Assembly: GCA_937625935.1 (NCBI GenBank)
Contig: OW569354.1
Coordinates: forward strand, 248,001 to 312,000
Reading direction: 5' to 3'
DNA length: 64,000 nucleotides
Source of the DNA: Tetramitus jugosus
Taxonomy: Eukaryota; Heterolobosea; Eutetramitea; Acrasida; Vahlkampfiidae
Part shown: positions 29,101 through 40,556 of the stretch, in pieces
Layout: each line of letters starts with the position of its first letter
How positions within the stretch are numbered: position 1 is the stretch's first letter
Notes under the pieces: generated by a model
Databases searched by the model: none
Told to the model about the DNA's origin: nothing
What the model saw: the letters and a program-made list of their open reading frames with translations, nothing else
Program-made: the position numbers and the translations under genes

Positions 29101-32100
29101 AGGAAAGCTCAATGGACTCCGAACTCTATAAAGAGCAAACACTGAGTGAGATATCTGGTCAAGATGTGGGTATACGGTTGGGAGTGGCTGAACATGACAT
29201 AACAACTGATATCACTTTGGGTAGCGCATATCTGAAGGACTATATCAATTCTATCACAGAAAATTATATTCTTCGTTCGAATAGTGATGTCCTTAAGAAG
29301 GATTCAGTTGCTGCTCGATTTGTTGTTGTGTTCGATGAAGAGTCCACGTATGCTGATCGACACAGTGATTATATTTTAGATGTCCACTTTGACTCTGTGA
29401 ATTTTCTGTTCGATCCAGTTATGACTTCTGCACTCATTCAAGTGGTGTTTTATTTTGTATCAATACCCGAAACATTGTACATCCCTCCTGTATATACTGC
29501 CAGCTCATCCGAGCCTAATGCTACCAAAGACAATTGGACTCTATTCCAATTGAACACATCAATGCAACGATTGGCAGTGGTTTTATCTGAGTACGGTTCT
29601 ATGATTGCAGAATTATCAGCGGAGAATGCAACAATAGCTTACGAAATCGATGATCGAAAATCTGTGATTGAAGGGAGATTGGACAATTTGATCTTACTCA
29701 GCAAATTGGGTAAAACTGTATATCAGGAAATTATTGGTGTCAAGTCGAGAACAGACGAATCGCTCCTAACCTTTACCTATGAACAAAATGCGGAAACAGT
29801 TGGAAATCCTGCCGTGACAACACTGAGAGCTCATTTTGCCCACACGCGTATAGTATACCTTCAATCATTTATATCAAAGTTGCAATCATTCATTTATGAT
29901 GGTCCACTTGTGCCCACGTTATCTGACGGTTATCAGAGAGCAACTAAAAAATGGAAGGAGCGACCTGACATTCCAGAGAAGGCAGTAACTGGAGAAGCAA
30001 AATTCATCTATTTCTTGTCATGCTCACAACCTCATATAATCATACCCGCCTCCAAAATGTCTCGAGATTGCCTCGTACTAAATCTCGGCGACATCGCATT
30101 CGACAATTCGGAGAACTCCCCAGCAAATATGGACCAGACTTTTTCAATTTCTGTTTCTGGAGTCAATTTGAAAACGAAAATTCAATCCAAGAGTCACAAT
30201 TTCGTGACAAAGTTCTCTTTCAAGGTTAATGTTGAATTTTCTCCTCTTGGTCGAGCAGATAACAAAGCCCCAGAACTTCGTGTCACTGGTTCAGTCGATC
30301 AAACCATTAACATCGAGATTGATCAACTCGATATAATACTTTTTACCAGAATATTGAAAGAAAATATTGCTGAGCCCATTAGATATCCCAACAGACAGAA
30401 GCAGCATTTGTTCATCATATGTTCGGATCCTAATAGTGTGTTAAGTGATATTCTAGGATTAGGCAGGTACCATCCGAATCATCCGAAAGGAGAAGCAATG
30501 TCCCCAGTTTTATTGGCACCAACACCACTAAATGATCATGATGATGGTGCTAACACAGACAGTTTTTTCAAGTCTTACAGCTACTATATGAAGTTCGATT
30601 TGAATCGCATTGCTGTGTTATTTCGAAGAGCTGACCAAGCTGATCTATTGAAATTTGACCTGCATTGCATCACTGTGGGATTTGATTGGCCTTGTGGTGG
30701 TCGTTCCAATTATTTCATGCGAATTAACTCTATTAGTGCTGTTGATGTTCGGCCATCGGTTCCTATGTGCTTTAGGAGAATCATTCACTCTCAAACCAGT
30801 ACTTCAGGTCATTCATATTTTGATTTCAAATTCTTCTCTGATGAAAATCAGAATGAATTTGCTTTTGATTTACAAAATACCTCCATTATGTTGACTACTG
30901 ATTTAATCCAAGAATTCAATCGATACACATCAACGCTGCAAATTAGAGATACCAACACTTCTCCTCGACCATCGGACACAATACCAAGTGCATCAGACTT
31001 AATTATATCCTGCGATACAGTCTTTGGTGAAGACATAACTCTCAATCCCTCCAGAAAGCTCCGTATTAAGAGAAATACCAAGGGGTCGGTAGTCATAGAA
31101 GGACAAGGACACATGATCGATTTATTTACAAAACAGAAGGAGCAATTGATAGAAGTTGATGGCGGTATGAAACTAATATTCAAAGACGTAATTCTTCGTT
31201 ATTCAATGGATTTGGAGGACCTGCTCGTTTATGATCCTAAATTATCTGAAGTTGATTTCACAGACACAGTGTTCCACGAAAAAATTATCCCAGATACTCA
31301 TGAACGTTTAGTGATTGAAGCTAGTCCAACAGAATCAAGAATTACTCATGGGCATCAATCGAAAAAAGTGACAATCGTGAAGGGCAAGTTCGGAGACGCA
31401 GTAGTTTCTCTTCCTGACACTTCTCGGAGTGATTGCTCAAGCGAGCATACCTTTTGTTTTTCTCTCAGTGGGTGCATAGAACTCAGCATGAAGAATACAG
31501 AGTTCCTACTCTATATTCTTTTGAAGATGTCCGCTTATTCTCTCACTAGAGAAAAGGAGAAACCCTACCTGAAAACAACCATACTATCTCCCCTGGGCAT
31601 GGAATTTTCTCTTCACGAATTCAAGGAATCTGGCCATGATATGGATCACATTCAACGTAAAATTGTTTGTCAGTTGGATGATGTTGACTGCTGCATATCA
31701 AATAATCTCGTCCGAACTGTTGCTGGAATCTATAATACTGTTCGTATTGTTGCTGGAAAAGAACGCCCTGCATCTGAAATTCATGATACCTCTGACTACG
31801 ATGTTATTGACGATCTTGAGAGTGATATAGCTACTTTTGAACAATTCTTTGAAGTCCGTAGTGAGAAGGATTCACACACACAAACTTCTCCACATCGTAA
31901 AGCTGTGCATTGTGAGAATGATTTCCAGCTACAGAGAATTGGACGTTTGCAAGTGGTAGTCTTCGACCATTTCAATGGCGTCAAGGTACCTTTGACATCT
32001 TTTAAGATGGACAATATTCAAGTCTCTAATATGAGAATGACATCTGTCGATCAACAAATGGTCTATACAGCGGACATGGAAACACGCTTGTCGGTGGATT

Positions 32101-35100
32101 ATTATAATCAGCTGCGTGCTTCGTATGAGCCAGCAATTGAACCGTGGAGTTTTCGAGTTAATACTGAGTTGCGCACAGCTCCGCTTTATTATCGTGTATA
32201 TGTGAGCGGAATCGACATTAACCAATTTTTAAATTTTAATATTTCACGAGCAATGGTCAACGCTCTATCAACTACTTATGATAGATTAACAAATGTATCC
32301 CATATGTCATCAGTCTCAATTGTGGATCTACCAAGCAATACTATTCGAAATCACGCTGGTACAAACGTTCATATTGTGCTAGAAAATAGGTTATACCATC
32401 TGCAGCCATGGGAAAATTTGGACATATCCAGCTTGCAATGTGCTGGTGATAAGAGAATGTATATCGGTGTGCATCTACCAGAATATTATACGAACGAGAA
32501 CCTTATCGATGTGAGCGTACCGAAAACATTACTGCTTGCAGGTAATCCTACTGAATACAAAACTGTTTTGGATGTTGAATTGCAGCATGGAAGAAAAGTA
32601 GTGACATTGTTTTCAGAATGCAAAGTTATCAATTGGACCTCTCTCCCGCTATCTCTAAACTTTGAAGGAAACAACTTGATCCATGTTCTTGCTCCAAATG
32701 AGAGCCTAGGAGCTCCACTGAAGACAAATTTCTCTCTAAGTTGCAAGCCCAATTTAACAGATACATATGCATCATTTGTTCAATTTGATTATCGAGCTGT
32801 CCCTGGAAGATATGTGATATCCTGCGGTTCAACTTCAGTTGTGATTCATACCACTCAAATGTTAGGATATGTGCGATTAGACATTAGTGCGCCCATCAGA
32901 ATCTATAACAAATTACCGTGTCCTATCAGATGTGTTGGTGTTTGTAGTTCATCAAATGCTCCCATGTTAGCGATGGGAGATTACACTGATATTTTTGATT
33001 CGGTACAGGCTGGTTGTGTTCTGCGTATGGCAGGATATATGTCTGATCCAATCGACTTATTAACCAAACCAAACTGTGTGATGTTCCGTGAATGTGACTG
33101 TGTCATCAATATTGACTATCACGAGAAGAAGAATGGACAGTTTGAGGCATACTTCTATGCTCAGTACTTGATGATTGACCATACAGGACTACAACTCTTC
33201 GTGAGTGGTGGTAGACAAACTCTAATTTCAAATGATGATCAAGGAACTCAGATTTACGCATTGAATATATCTTCCCGACCATTGACGCCTCGCATTCGAG
33301 TTTTAGTTGCGGACAGTAAACCGTCCGACAAGTTAAAACTTGATCGCATTGGCTTCTCGGGACATATTTCTCTTCCCATACTCAATAGAAGAAATTTGTC
33401 AATTGGCTATGATATTAACATCGGAAAGGACGTGTTGTATCGATCCACCATTGTCACATTTGCTCCTAGGCATATCATATTCAACAACTCTTCTATTTCA
33501 CTCAGATTTCGGGAGGTCCATTCGAGTGAAGAGTTGAAAATTGACTCGAATCATTACATGTATCTCCCATATAGTGACAAAAAGGACATTAGAGGTTTCA
33601 TGTATATTCAATTTACAACAGAAGATGAGCAGTACTCATGGTCTGCTCCTCTCGTATGCTCTCATGCAGGGGAATATTCATCCAAAATTCTTCGGAAACA
33701 AATGTCAAGAGAAGGGGAGCATGAAGCTCTCTTATTTTCTGTGCTAATAGAACAGAAGCAAGGAGCATGGATCATGTCTCTGTTTGAAACTAAAGAGTTT
33801 CCATATCAAATTTTTAATCATACCAACGAATTGATGTATATTAGTCAGACAGATGTTGGAAGGTGGTGGACAATTGGACCTGGTTCATACCTCTCTTATG
33901 CGTGGGAGGTGTCCGAGGACGAACACCAAATTCAGATTAAAATCAGAAACGAAAAATCTGAACCAATTGAGTTGGACAACATTACAACAGTACGCTTAGT
34001 CTCCTTACCAAACGGAGATCAACTCAAGTGTGTCTTTAATCTGAAGGGTACTGTAATTGAAGCTCATATATATGAAGATACACCACTTCCCCGATTCGTC
34101 AACACAGTGTCTGCTATTAATTTCAGTCAAATCCCAACACAAGCATCATGTTTCAATACCCATAACGTGAGCTTTATTGCATTTGGTGCTGCGCACATTG
34201 GAGTCTCATTGATTGATGATAGTGTACCTCAAGAAATATTGTTCATGTCATTCGAGAATACTGTGGCGAAGATCTCATCAAAGGGTCACTACTACACCGC
34301 TGATTTATCCATTCAGAGAGCCCAAATTGACAATCAAACGAATGATGACTTGTATCCTGTGTTTATTAGTCAGAAGCCATGTGAGAGTTCTTCGAACCCT
34401 TTCCTACAGGCTAGTGTTACAGTTGTGCCTGCGACTGACATCTATCCCACAGTGTTTCCCTATTTATCTCTAAGGTTATCCGAGTTAAATTTCACAGCAG
34501 AATATTCACTTATTGAAAAACTCGTGGCAGTATCCACAGACCTGCTGTACTCTGACTCTACTGTTACTCAACCAACCGAGGAGCTTCTGAGACGACCTAC
34601 ACCAGATACCAGCATTGCGGATCCCAAACAACTTCAATTTTTGTTTGTCAAATTCTATCCAATCAAACTGAACGTATCTGTCCGTTTGGATAGAGATCAG
34701 CACGAAGCTCGGTACGATGTAACGAATGTCAACTGGCTCTTCACTTACATGGATAAGTTACATTTGAGAACAACATCTATTCGCCATGCGCCCCTTTACT
34801 TTGAAGGCATAACTATTTGCCATCCATTGCTCACACCGACCACTCTCACGAACCGTCTAACAACTCATTATGCTCAAGAACTATCAGACAACTTATTCAA
34901 ACTCGTCGGCTCGTGGAATGCGATCGGTCAACCTGTTGGAATAGCCTCAAAATTTTATTCCAAACACAAAACCTCTCTCACAGACAATGAATATGCTGAT
35001 GCTCATAACTTGGATGACATTCAAGAATTTACCAAAATATGCTCTACAAACAAGAATGAAATGGTCAGATATGATTTGGAGGAATATCTACGGATGAATA

Positions 35101-35769
35101 CCATCCAGCAATCGGAACACGCACGATCATCTTCACTAAATTTGAGACGAGAAACTGGGATAGCAATATTTGCAGGGTACGTACATTTTCAGCCTTCTTG
35201 ATTGATTCATGCTTCTAATTCTAATTTGTTCTTATTGATTTAGCCCACTGAAGCAGATGAGAAACGAACAACTGCAAAAATTGAGTCTTAAGAACTTTAT
35301 GAAAGATTCTCGCATTCGCTTACCTCGTGCTTTCTTGAATTATTCAGTACTAACAAACTATCAAGCCCCCGAAGCCTTTTCCGATTATGTAATGAGACAA
35401 ATTTGCAAGAATAACCCCTCCATGAATGGTGAAAAGGCGTGGTTTGTGGTATCAAATCACATTGTCACCCATTTGTTTGTCATTACCAACAACTATCTCT
35501 TGAAAGTCAAATTTTCCGACTATACTGTCAGATGGAGGTATTCTCTCAGATCTATTGTCAAAGTGAAGCACAAGTATCCAACTATCATTTTGTACATGCA
35601 AGAGCCATTTCACACCATACCAAACAGAGGAAAAGTAACCAAAAAGCGAATTCAGCATCCATTATGCCAGAATGTTGATTCCTTTGTCGATAGAGTTCAG
35701 CTCGCAATCCAAGAGGAACAGAATAATCGAAAATACCTTGATCAACTGCAGGCAACATCCAATCCTTGA
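26175..35769 (+). CDS. VPS13: VPS13 bridge-type lipid transfer protein
   Basis: Two exons, 26175-35176 and 35244-35769, across a 67-nt intron (GTACGT...TTTAG), 3175 aa, the usual VPS13 size. The N-terminus is the chorein domain (MFEDLASNILTRILGDYI, then QQGNVLVHDLKVKPTALD). The extended body is the hydrophobic groove that carries glycerolipids between membranes at contact sites. A PH domain is inserted at about 820-935 (SLLADGYLKIRD ... CEHWYNLLHY). The VAB adaptor-binding repeats lie at about 2030-2640 (IRIYNKLPCPIRC, FPYQIFNHTNELMYI). An APT1-like region follows (VKFYPIKLNVSVRLDR). The C-terminal PH-like domain is in exon 2 (GEKAWFVVSNHIVTHLFVI). It shares a 270-bp divergent promoter with the PI3-kinase gene. 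Confidence 0.97.
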
Positions 35770-35972
35770 AATTGAAATTGCAAATAGCTACAACATTTTT
35801 TTGTATCCTTTCTCCGCTTCATACAACCATTCTAAAAATATGTTGCCCAAAATACAACAGCAGAGAACTTTATTCAGATCAACCAGACCTGAAACATGGA
35901 GCACGCTGAATAATAACACTCTCTGTCAAAAATCAATTAATTACAACTATCCAGCAGCGTACTCTCTCCAAC

Positions 35973-36947
35973 ATGAGCCAACCCACTTCTCCCACCATTG
36001 TCACAGATTCATCCACTACTGCCCCAGACAGCCAAATTCAAACAGAAGAAATATTCCAGAAACGATCATCTGAGGATCAAACACCACTAGAACAACAAAG
36101 ACCTCAAGATGCATCTATAGCACCATCCTCTTCTGGAACAGTGTCTCAATATCTTGAAAATCAAGAAATGACTGCATCCACAGGTGATTTGTTATCGAAA
36201 CAGAGACTCTCTTTGGTCAGTAAACCTCTCATTCAGAAGAAGAGACGCTTGCCAACTCACAACAAGGGCAACACTGACACTCTACTCTCTCATTCTGAAC
36301 ACGAGTTGGACAAGCACAGTTTCTCTCATATGCCCGAGGAGAGGACAACAGTTGTAGATCAAGAACTGAACATCATCAAGGGTGATATCAAGGAGGTTGA
36401 AGAGAGTGAAGGTGAATCCACATCTGAAGAGGAAGAGGAAGAGGAAGCAACCGAATCAGAAGAGGAAAGTGAAGAGGACGAAGATGAAACAATGGAAGAA
36501 TCAAACTCTGAGGAAGTGAATGAAGCAGAAGAAGAGAAGGAGAAAACCTCGCCAGAGGAGGAACACCCTCTAGAGAAGAAAAAGTCCTACAAGGAAATGG
36601 GAGTGAAGCTACCAGTGCTCGGTGCCATACCTGTTCTCAGAAAAACGCAATCCATGTCGAGCACGATGATGTCTCATCACAAAGCAGGAGACACCAATGA
36701 CGAGAACCAACAGCAATTGCAGGAAGAAAACCCTATTACCTTTTCCCTGAGAAAAACATCCGATGCTTCCCGAAGTCAACCTGAACCAGCACCGAGTCAA
36801 TCGAGCGAGCCCAATCAAGTCGATTTCAGATCGGTGTTGAAGAAGGTGAATCGACCAGAGCCAACAGAATCTGCAAGTGAAAAACCAACCCCAGAATCTT
36901 GTACTCAAATCGATTTCCGAAGTGTTCTGAAGAAGAGAGAATCCTGA
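35973..36947 (+). CDS. Acidic protein with two DFRxxL actin-binding-type motifs
   Basis: 324 aa. It is disordered by composition: residues 140-205 are strongly acidic (runs of Glu with Ser). Near the end are two copies of a motif, QVDFRSVLKK (DFR at 284) and QIDFRSVLKK (DFR at 314), 30 residues apart, the second 7 residues from the C-terminus. DFRxxL repeats in vertebrate myosin light-chain kinase bind F-actin. A related short motif KEMGVKLPVLGAIPVLRKT lies about 205-225. No folded domain is visible. I infer an actin-associated adaptor. The start at 35973 was chosen because an earlier overlapping frame has no features. Confidence 0.65.
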   Translation: MSQPTSPTIVTDSSTTAPDSQIQTEEIFQKRSSEDQTPLEQQRPQDASIAPSSSGTVSQYLENQEMTASTGDLLSKQRLSLVSKPLIQKKRRLPTHNKGNTDTLLSHSEHELDKHSFSHMPEERTTVVDQELNIIKGDIKEVEESEGESTSEEEEEEEATESEEESEEDEDETMEESNSEEVNEAEEEKEKTSPEEEHPLEKKKSYKEMGVKLPVLGAIPVLRKTQSMSSTMMSHHKAGDTNDENQQQLQEENPITFSLRKTSDASRSQPEPAPSQSSEPNQVDFRSVLKKVNRPEPTESASEKPTPESCTQIDFRSVLKKRES

Positions 36948-37310
36948 TCATCAAACGAACTGAACTTATGCACGATGTACCATAAATTATTTATTGTTTT
37001 TGTGTTTGTGTGACCCTAATGCTCCATCACATCAGCAGTGTTCCTATCTGTGTTGCGGCGCACCTCGTAAAACTCATTCAAGATACAGCCCACATTTGGT
37101 CAGTCAATCATTCTTCTGACCATTGAATAATCTCCACCTCGACATTATCCATGATTGTGACATAATTATGTGACATAAATGCGTTGACTACTGCGTGAGA
37201 TCTCCTTGTCCGGATCAAAAATGGTCTTTCAGAAGCCAGCACCTTTGTTCGCGATTGAACATTCAACTACTCTTCCTATCTCTCTCTACCTCATTCCTAA
37301 AGTAGTCTCA
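36948..37310. other. Convergent 3' flanks
   Basis: 363 bp between two stop codons, so it holds both 3' UTRs. AT-rich ATAAATTATTTATTG follows the plus-strand stop closely. Nothing else is recognised. Confidence 0.6.
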
Positions 37311-37952
37311 TCACTGCAACATGAGACTCCTTCTCTCTTCCCACCACTCCAAAATCTTTTTTCGTCGATAGAGTCCATACACTGTCAACCCTATTGTCTC
37401 CAGTATGAGCACTGACAGATTACACAGGAAAGCAATCAACACCAACCGTCCAAACATGAAGTGAACATTTGTTTCTCTCAAATAAGACACCATATCACTC
37501 CTGTACGCATCATAATAGCAAGTCACTCTCTGATTGACTGAATACAGGGCAAATTTCGATCCCATTTTGAATTGATTGTGCGTCATGGCAGTCACTTCTT
37601 CACCATTCATTAGATTCTTGTATTTGACGAGTCCTCTGCACAAATTGACACCACCACTATCACTCGAAATGTTGTTGTGAACATGTTGAGTCCTCTCAAT
37701 CATTGCAGTCATTGAGCAATTGACGAGTGGATTCATGACAATGCACTCCAATGCCTCTGTTTCAATCTTGTAGTAAACAGGATTGTGATAACCTTGTTTT
37801 TGAGAGGATGGTCGACTCTCATACATGTGAAAAAACACCATTCCAAGTGTAATGATGGCACTAATGACAATCACAATGGCAATGTTGATGACAATGAGCT
37901 TTGCAACCAGAATGCTCAACGGATCTCTGTTCAAATAATTCCGAAGCTTCAT
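37311..37952 (-). CDS. Two-span membrane protein of unknown function
   Basis: 213 aa from the ATG at 37952 (MKLRNYLNRDPLSIL). The longer upstream frame adds only a His/Lys/Asn-rich leader and is not favoured. Hydrophobic spans are at about 15-42 (VAKLIVINIAIVIVISAIITLG) and about 172-200 (RLVLIAFLCNLSVLILETIGLTVYG). Between them lies a loop of about 125 residues with four or five cysteines and sequons (NCS, NIS), probably outside the cell or in a lumen. A basic tail (YRRKK) follows the second span. The layout resembles one half of a tetraspanin or a small ion-channel subunit, but I find no family signature. Confidence 0.55.
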   Translation of the reverse strand: MKLRNYLNRDPLSILVAKLIVINIAIVIVISAIITLGMVFFHMYESRPSSQKQGYHNPVYYKIETEALECIVMNPLVNCSMTAMIERTQHVHNNISSDSGGVNLCRGLVKYKNLMNGEEVTAMTHNQFKMGSKFALYSVNQRVTCYYDAYRSDMVSYLRETNVHFMFGRLVLIAFLCNLSVLILETIGLTVYGLYRRKKILEWWEERRSLMLQ

Positions 37953-38469
37953 GATGGCGATATATTGTTGATGATTGTTTTTTTGTTTTATTGTGTGCGT
38001 GCTCGTATTCTGATGACATAAAATGTTCTTGGACCGCACCCAACAATGCTTTTGATGAGTGTGTGGATTCCGCGCATGTTTGGCTTTGGGCGAAAGCAAT
38101 CGGAATTCTTTTTCACCGCTTCGAGGAACAATAATAATTCACACTGGAATGTGATCCCTCTCTTGAAGATGGAAACAACAAGAAGAGGAATGACATTCCC
38201 AGAAGAATGAATCCTGTGACAATGTACCCATCACTGAAAATTGTTCTTCTATGACATCTTTTTTGATAACTTCCGGGATAAATTAGGTGTTGAATTTGAA
38301 ACTAAATTACCCAGTAATTTTAGGGTTGATTTTAAGATAGATCAATCATGGTGTGGGTGATGGGTGTATGCTAACATTTTCAGTCGGTTTGAAACCCAGG
38401 ATGAACCACTAATTCCAATCAGCACATAACAACCCATCTCTTTTACAACAATCCGATTACAACCGAGTT
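37953..38469. other. Divergent promoter region
   Basis: 517 bp between two divergent starts. It includes the long hairpin at 38146-38199 (separate entry) and an AT-rich stretch from about 38250 to 38345. No open frame worth calling. Confidence 0.5.
38146..38199. ncRNA. Imperfect 54-nt hairpin, candidate small RNA or regulatory structure
   Basis: GGAATGT at 38146-38152 pairs with ACATTCC at 38193-38199. Inside an internal loop, CCTCTCTTG pairs with CAAGAAGAGG with one bulge, leaving a loop of about a dozen bases. That is a 16-bp stem in a non-coding region. Strand and function are unknown. Confidence 0.3.
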
Positions 38470-39054
38470 ATGGCCACTTCTCCTCTGAGCGCTCAACAAC
38501 AAGACTATCACTTTTCGACTCTGAGACCCAAGAAACGTTCGAGTTTTGTTTCTCTACCTGACAAAGCCAGTTTTCCATCCGGTTTCCAACCTGCTTTCCT
38601 GACCACTCAACTCGCAAGGAATGCTCGACCTTCTCCCTTGTTCCCCAATCTCTCCGTCTATGAATTGCAGAGAGCATGGGAGAAGACATTGGACTATCAC
38701 TATGGAAAGAGATTTTCTCTTCTATCCAATCCGACTGACCTGTGTTCCGTGTATCGATTCAAACAACACTTCTTCTCAAGACCGTACTACATTATTGTTC
38801 AATTCATGCAATTGAATGAACAGGAGACCACAATGGCTCTCTATGTTCATTCTCAGTTCCGAATGCGGAATCACTCGAGTAAAGTCGGAGAGTTTGGTAG
38901 TCGTCTCGTTCGACAATTCAGAGAAGAAATCAAGGACTCCTTCACAACCACAAACGCTTCAAACAACTTGATTGTTCCTGTTCAAACCATAGACACAAAC
39001 CACCACGAAGCAGGATCGACCTTTGATGATCTCACTACAAGAACCGATGCATGA
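38470..39054 (+). CDS. Small orphan protein
   Basis: 194 aa, not recognised. The first 60 residues are Ser/Pro/Gln-rich and basic. Residues about 62-165 look like a small folded domain with alternating aromatic and hydrophobic positions (VYELQRAWEKTLDYHYGKRF, YIIVQFMQLNEQETTMALYV), perhaps an alpha/beta fold. The end is Thr/Asn-rich. No signal peptide or membrane span is seen. Coding support comes from a single uninterrupted frame and codon use like its neighbours. A 5' leader with CAAC repeats precedes it. Confidence 0.5.
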   Translation: MATSPLSAQQQDYHFSTLRPKKRSSFVSLPDKASFPSGFQPAFLTTQLARNARPSPLFPNLSVYELQRAWEKTLDYHYGKRFSLLSNPTDLCSVYRFKQHFFSRPYYIIVQFMQLNEQETTMALYVHSQFRMRNHSSKVGEFGSRLVRQFREEIKDSFTTTNASNNLIVPVQTIDTNHHEAGSTFDDLTTRTDA

Positions 39055-39190
39055 TGACCATTCATGCATCACACCATACAACACCAGAAAATAAAGGAAA
39101 AACAACAGAACTCGACTTCTCCTCGCAGCGGAATTTTTGTTGTCAACGATAAATTTCACACAAAACAGCATTCCACACAACAAATCAATA

Positions 39191-40534
39191 ATGAATGCAA
39201 ACACTGAGCTCTATTGGAAAAAATTGGTTGATATAGTGACTGCTGCTGCTGCTGCCTCTGACAACAATGATGAATCCAATCATGACAAATTCATGAGCAT
39301 TTTGAGATTGTGGTGCTCATTCAACAATGAAGAACAAGATGAACAAATGTTGTTCAACAATAGCAATAATCATAGTCATAATCATGGTGGTATTCATCCA
39401 TTGATTACGAGAACAAATTCAGAGTGTCAAGATGAAATCATTGCGGACATGAGAGACCATTTGGAGAAGCTTGCAACAATGAATGCAAATGATGATACGA
39501 CTATGGTGAGTGATACGACAGTTGATAGAGTAAGGATTGAGAAATGGTTGTGCACATGGGCCATTCAATTCAGTTACATTGAATATGGAGTGGATTTTGA
39601 TTTGGTTCATGACACTTTGAAAGAATTGATGATGATGATGATGATGCATGAACAACAACGAGAACAGCAGCAGCAGGAACAAGAGAAGCAGCAATGGTTG
39701 CGACTAATTGTGTGCATGTATGATTGCTTGTTGGGCCAAGCGTACTATTCAGAGTATCAATACGAGGAATCTGTGGATTATTTGAGTCGAGCAATCGAAT
39801 TGGATCCCGTGTTTCAAAGTGCTATCTTTTACCGGTCACAAGCCAATCAACAACTCAAGAATTATGATTTGGCATTGAATGATCTCACTACACTTATTGA
39901 ACAAACAAGCAGAGATGATAAAGTTGAGAGAGACATGTTGTTTTATGTGGAACATCGTGCAAATCTTTATCTATTGATGTCAGACAAGTACTCTGAATCG
40001 ATTGCTGATTTTTGTGTACTGATAGACAAGACGACAACAACAGGCAATCAATATTTTGTGGACTCACTGTGGTATCACAACAGAGGCAGAGCATATGATC
40101 AGAATAAGCGGTACAGAGAGGCTAATGATGATTATACGTGCTACTTGAAATTGATCAACAACGACGCCAACAATTGGCTCTATGTGCCCACTTTGCTCTA
40201 TAGAGGATCCACATTCTTACGATTGAAACAATACGCTGAAGCAATTGCTGATCTCAATGTCGTAATCGACAAGAAACCAAACGCATTTTCTGCGATCATG
40301 TACCGTGGTACAGCTGCAATGGCGAGCGCGGATTACAACCAGGCTGTGAATGACTTCTCAAGATTGATCCAAGCCGATGAAAACAATCATTTTGCTTTGT
40401 ATCAGAGAGCCATCGCCCAAGGTCAGCTAGGCAATGTTGACAAGGCAAAAGAGGATGTAGTCATGGCTCTTCGATTAGTTCCAAACAACAAGGCATATGA
40501 AAACTTATTGCAGAAACTGGTTGCTTTGCAATAA
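39191..40534 (+). CDS. Tetratricopeptide-repeat protein
   Basis: 447 aa from the ATG at 39191; an in-frame ATG at 39137 would add 18 residues. Residues about 180-440 contain at least five TPR units with the G-x2-Y and A-x3-P spacing: LLGQAYYSEYQYEESVDYLS, FYRSQANQQLKNYDLALNDL, HNRGRAYDQNKRYREANDDY, LLYRGSTFLRLKQYAEAIADL and MYRGTAAMASADYNQAVNDF, then a last ALYQRAIAQGQLGNVDKA unit. TPRs bind peptides, often chaperone tails; the exact partner is unknown. A Gln/Glu run (about 150-165) precedes the array. The gene is convergent with ELP2, the stop codons 22 nt apart. Confidence 0.85.
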   Translation: MNANTELYWKKLVDIVTAAAAASDNNDESNHDKFMSILRLWCSFNNEEQDEQMLFNNSNNHSHNHGGIHPLITRTNSECQDEIIADMRDHLEKLATMNANDDTTMVSDTTVDRVRIEKWLCTWAIQFSYIEYGVDFDLVHDTLKELMMMMMMHEQQREQQQQEQEKQQWLRLIVCMYDCLLGQAYYSEYQYEESVDYLSRAIELDPVFQSAIFYRSQANQQLKNYDLALNDLTTLIEQTSRDDKVERDMLFYVEHRANLYLLMSDKYSESIADFCVLIDKTTTTGNQYFVDSLWYHNRGRAYDQNKRYREANDDYTCYLKLINNDANNWLYVPTLLYRGSTFLRLKQYAEAIADLNVVIDKKPNAFSAIMYRGTAAMASADYNQAVNDFSRLIQADENNHFALYQRAIAQGQLGNVDKAKEDVVMALRLVPNNKAYENLLQKLVALQ

Positions 40535-40556
40535 AAACCCTAATTTATTAGAGTTG

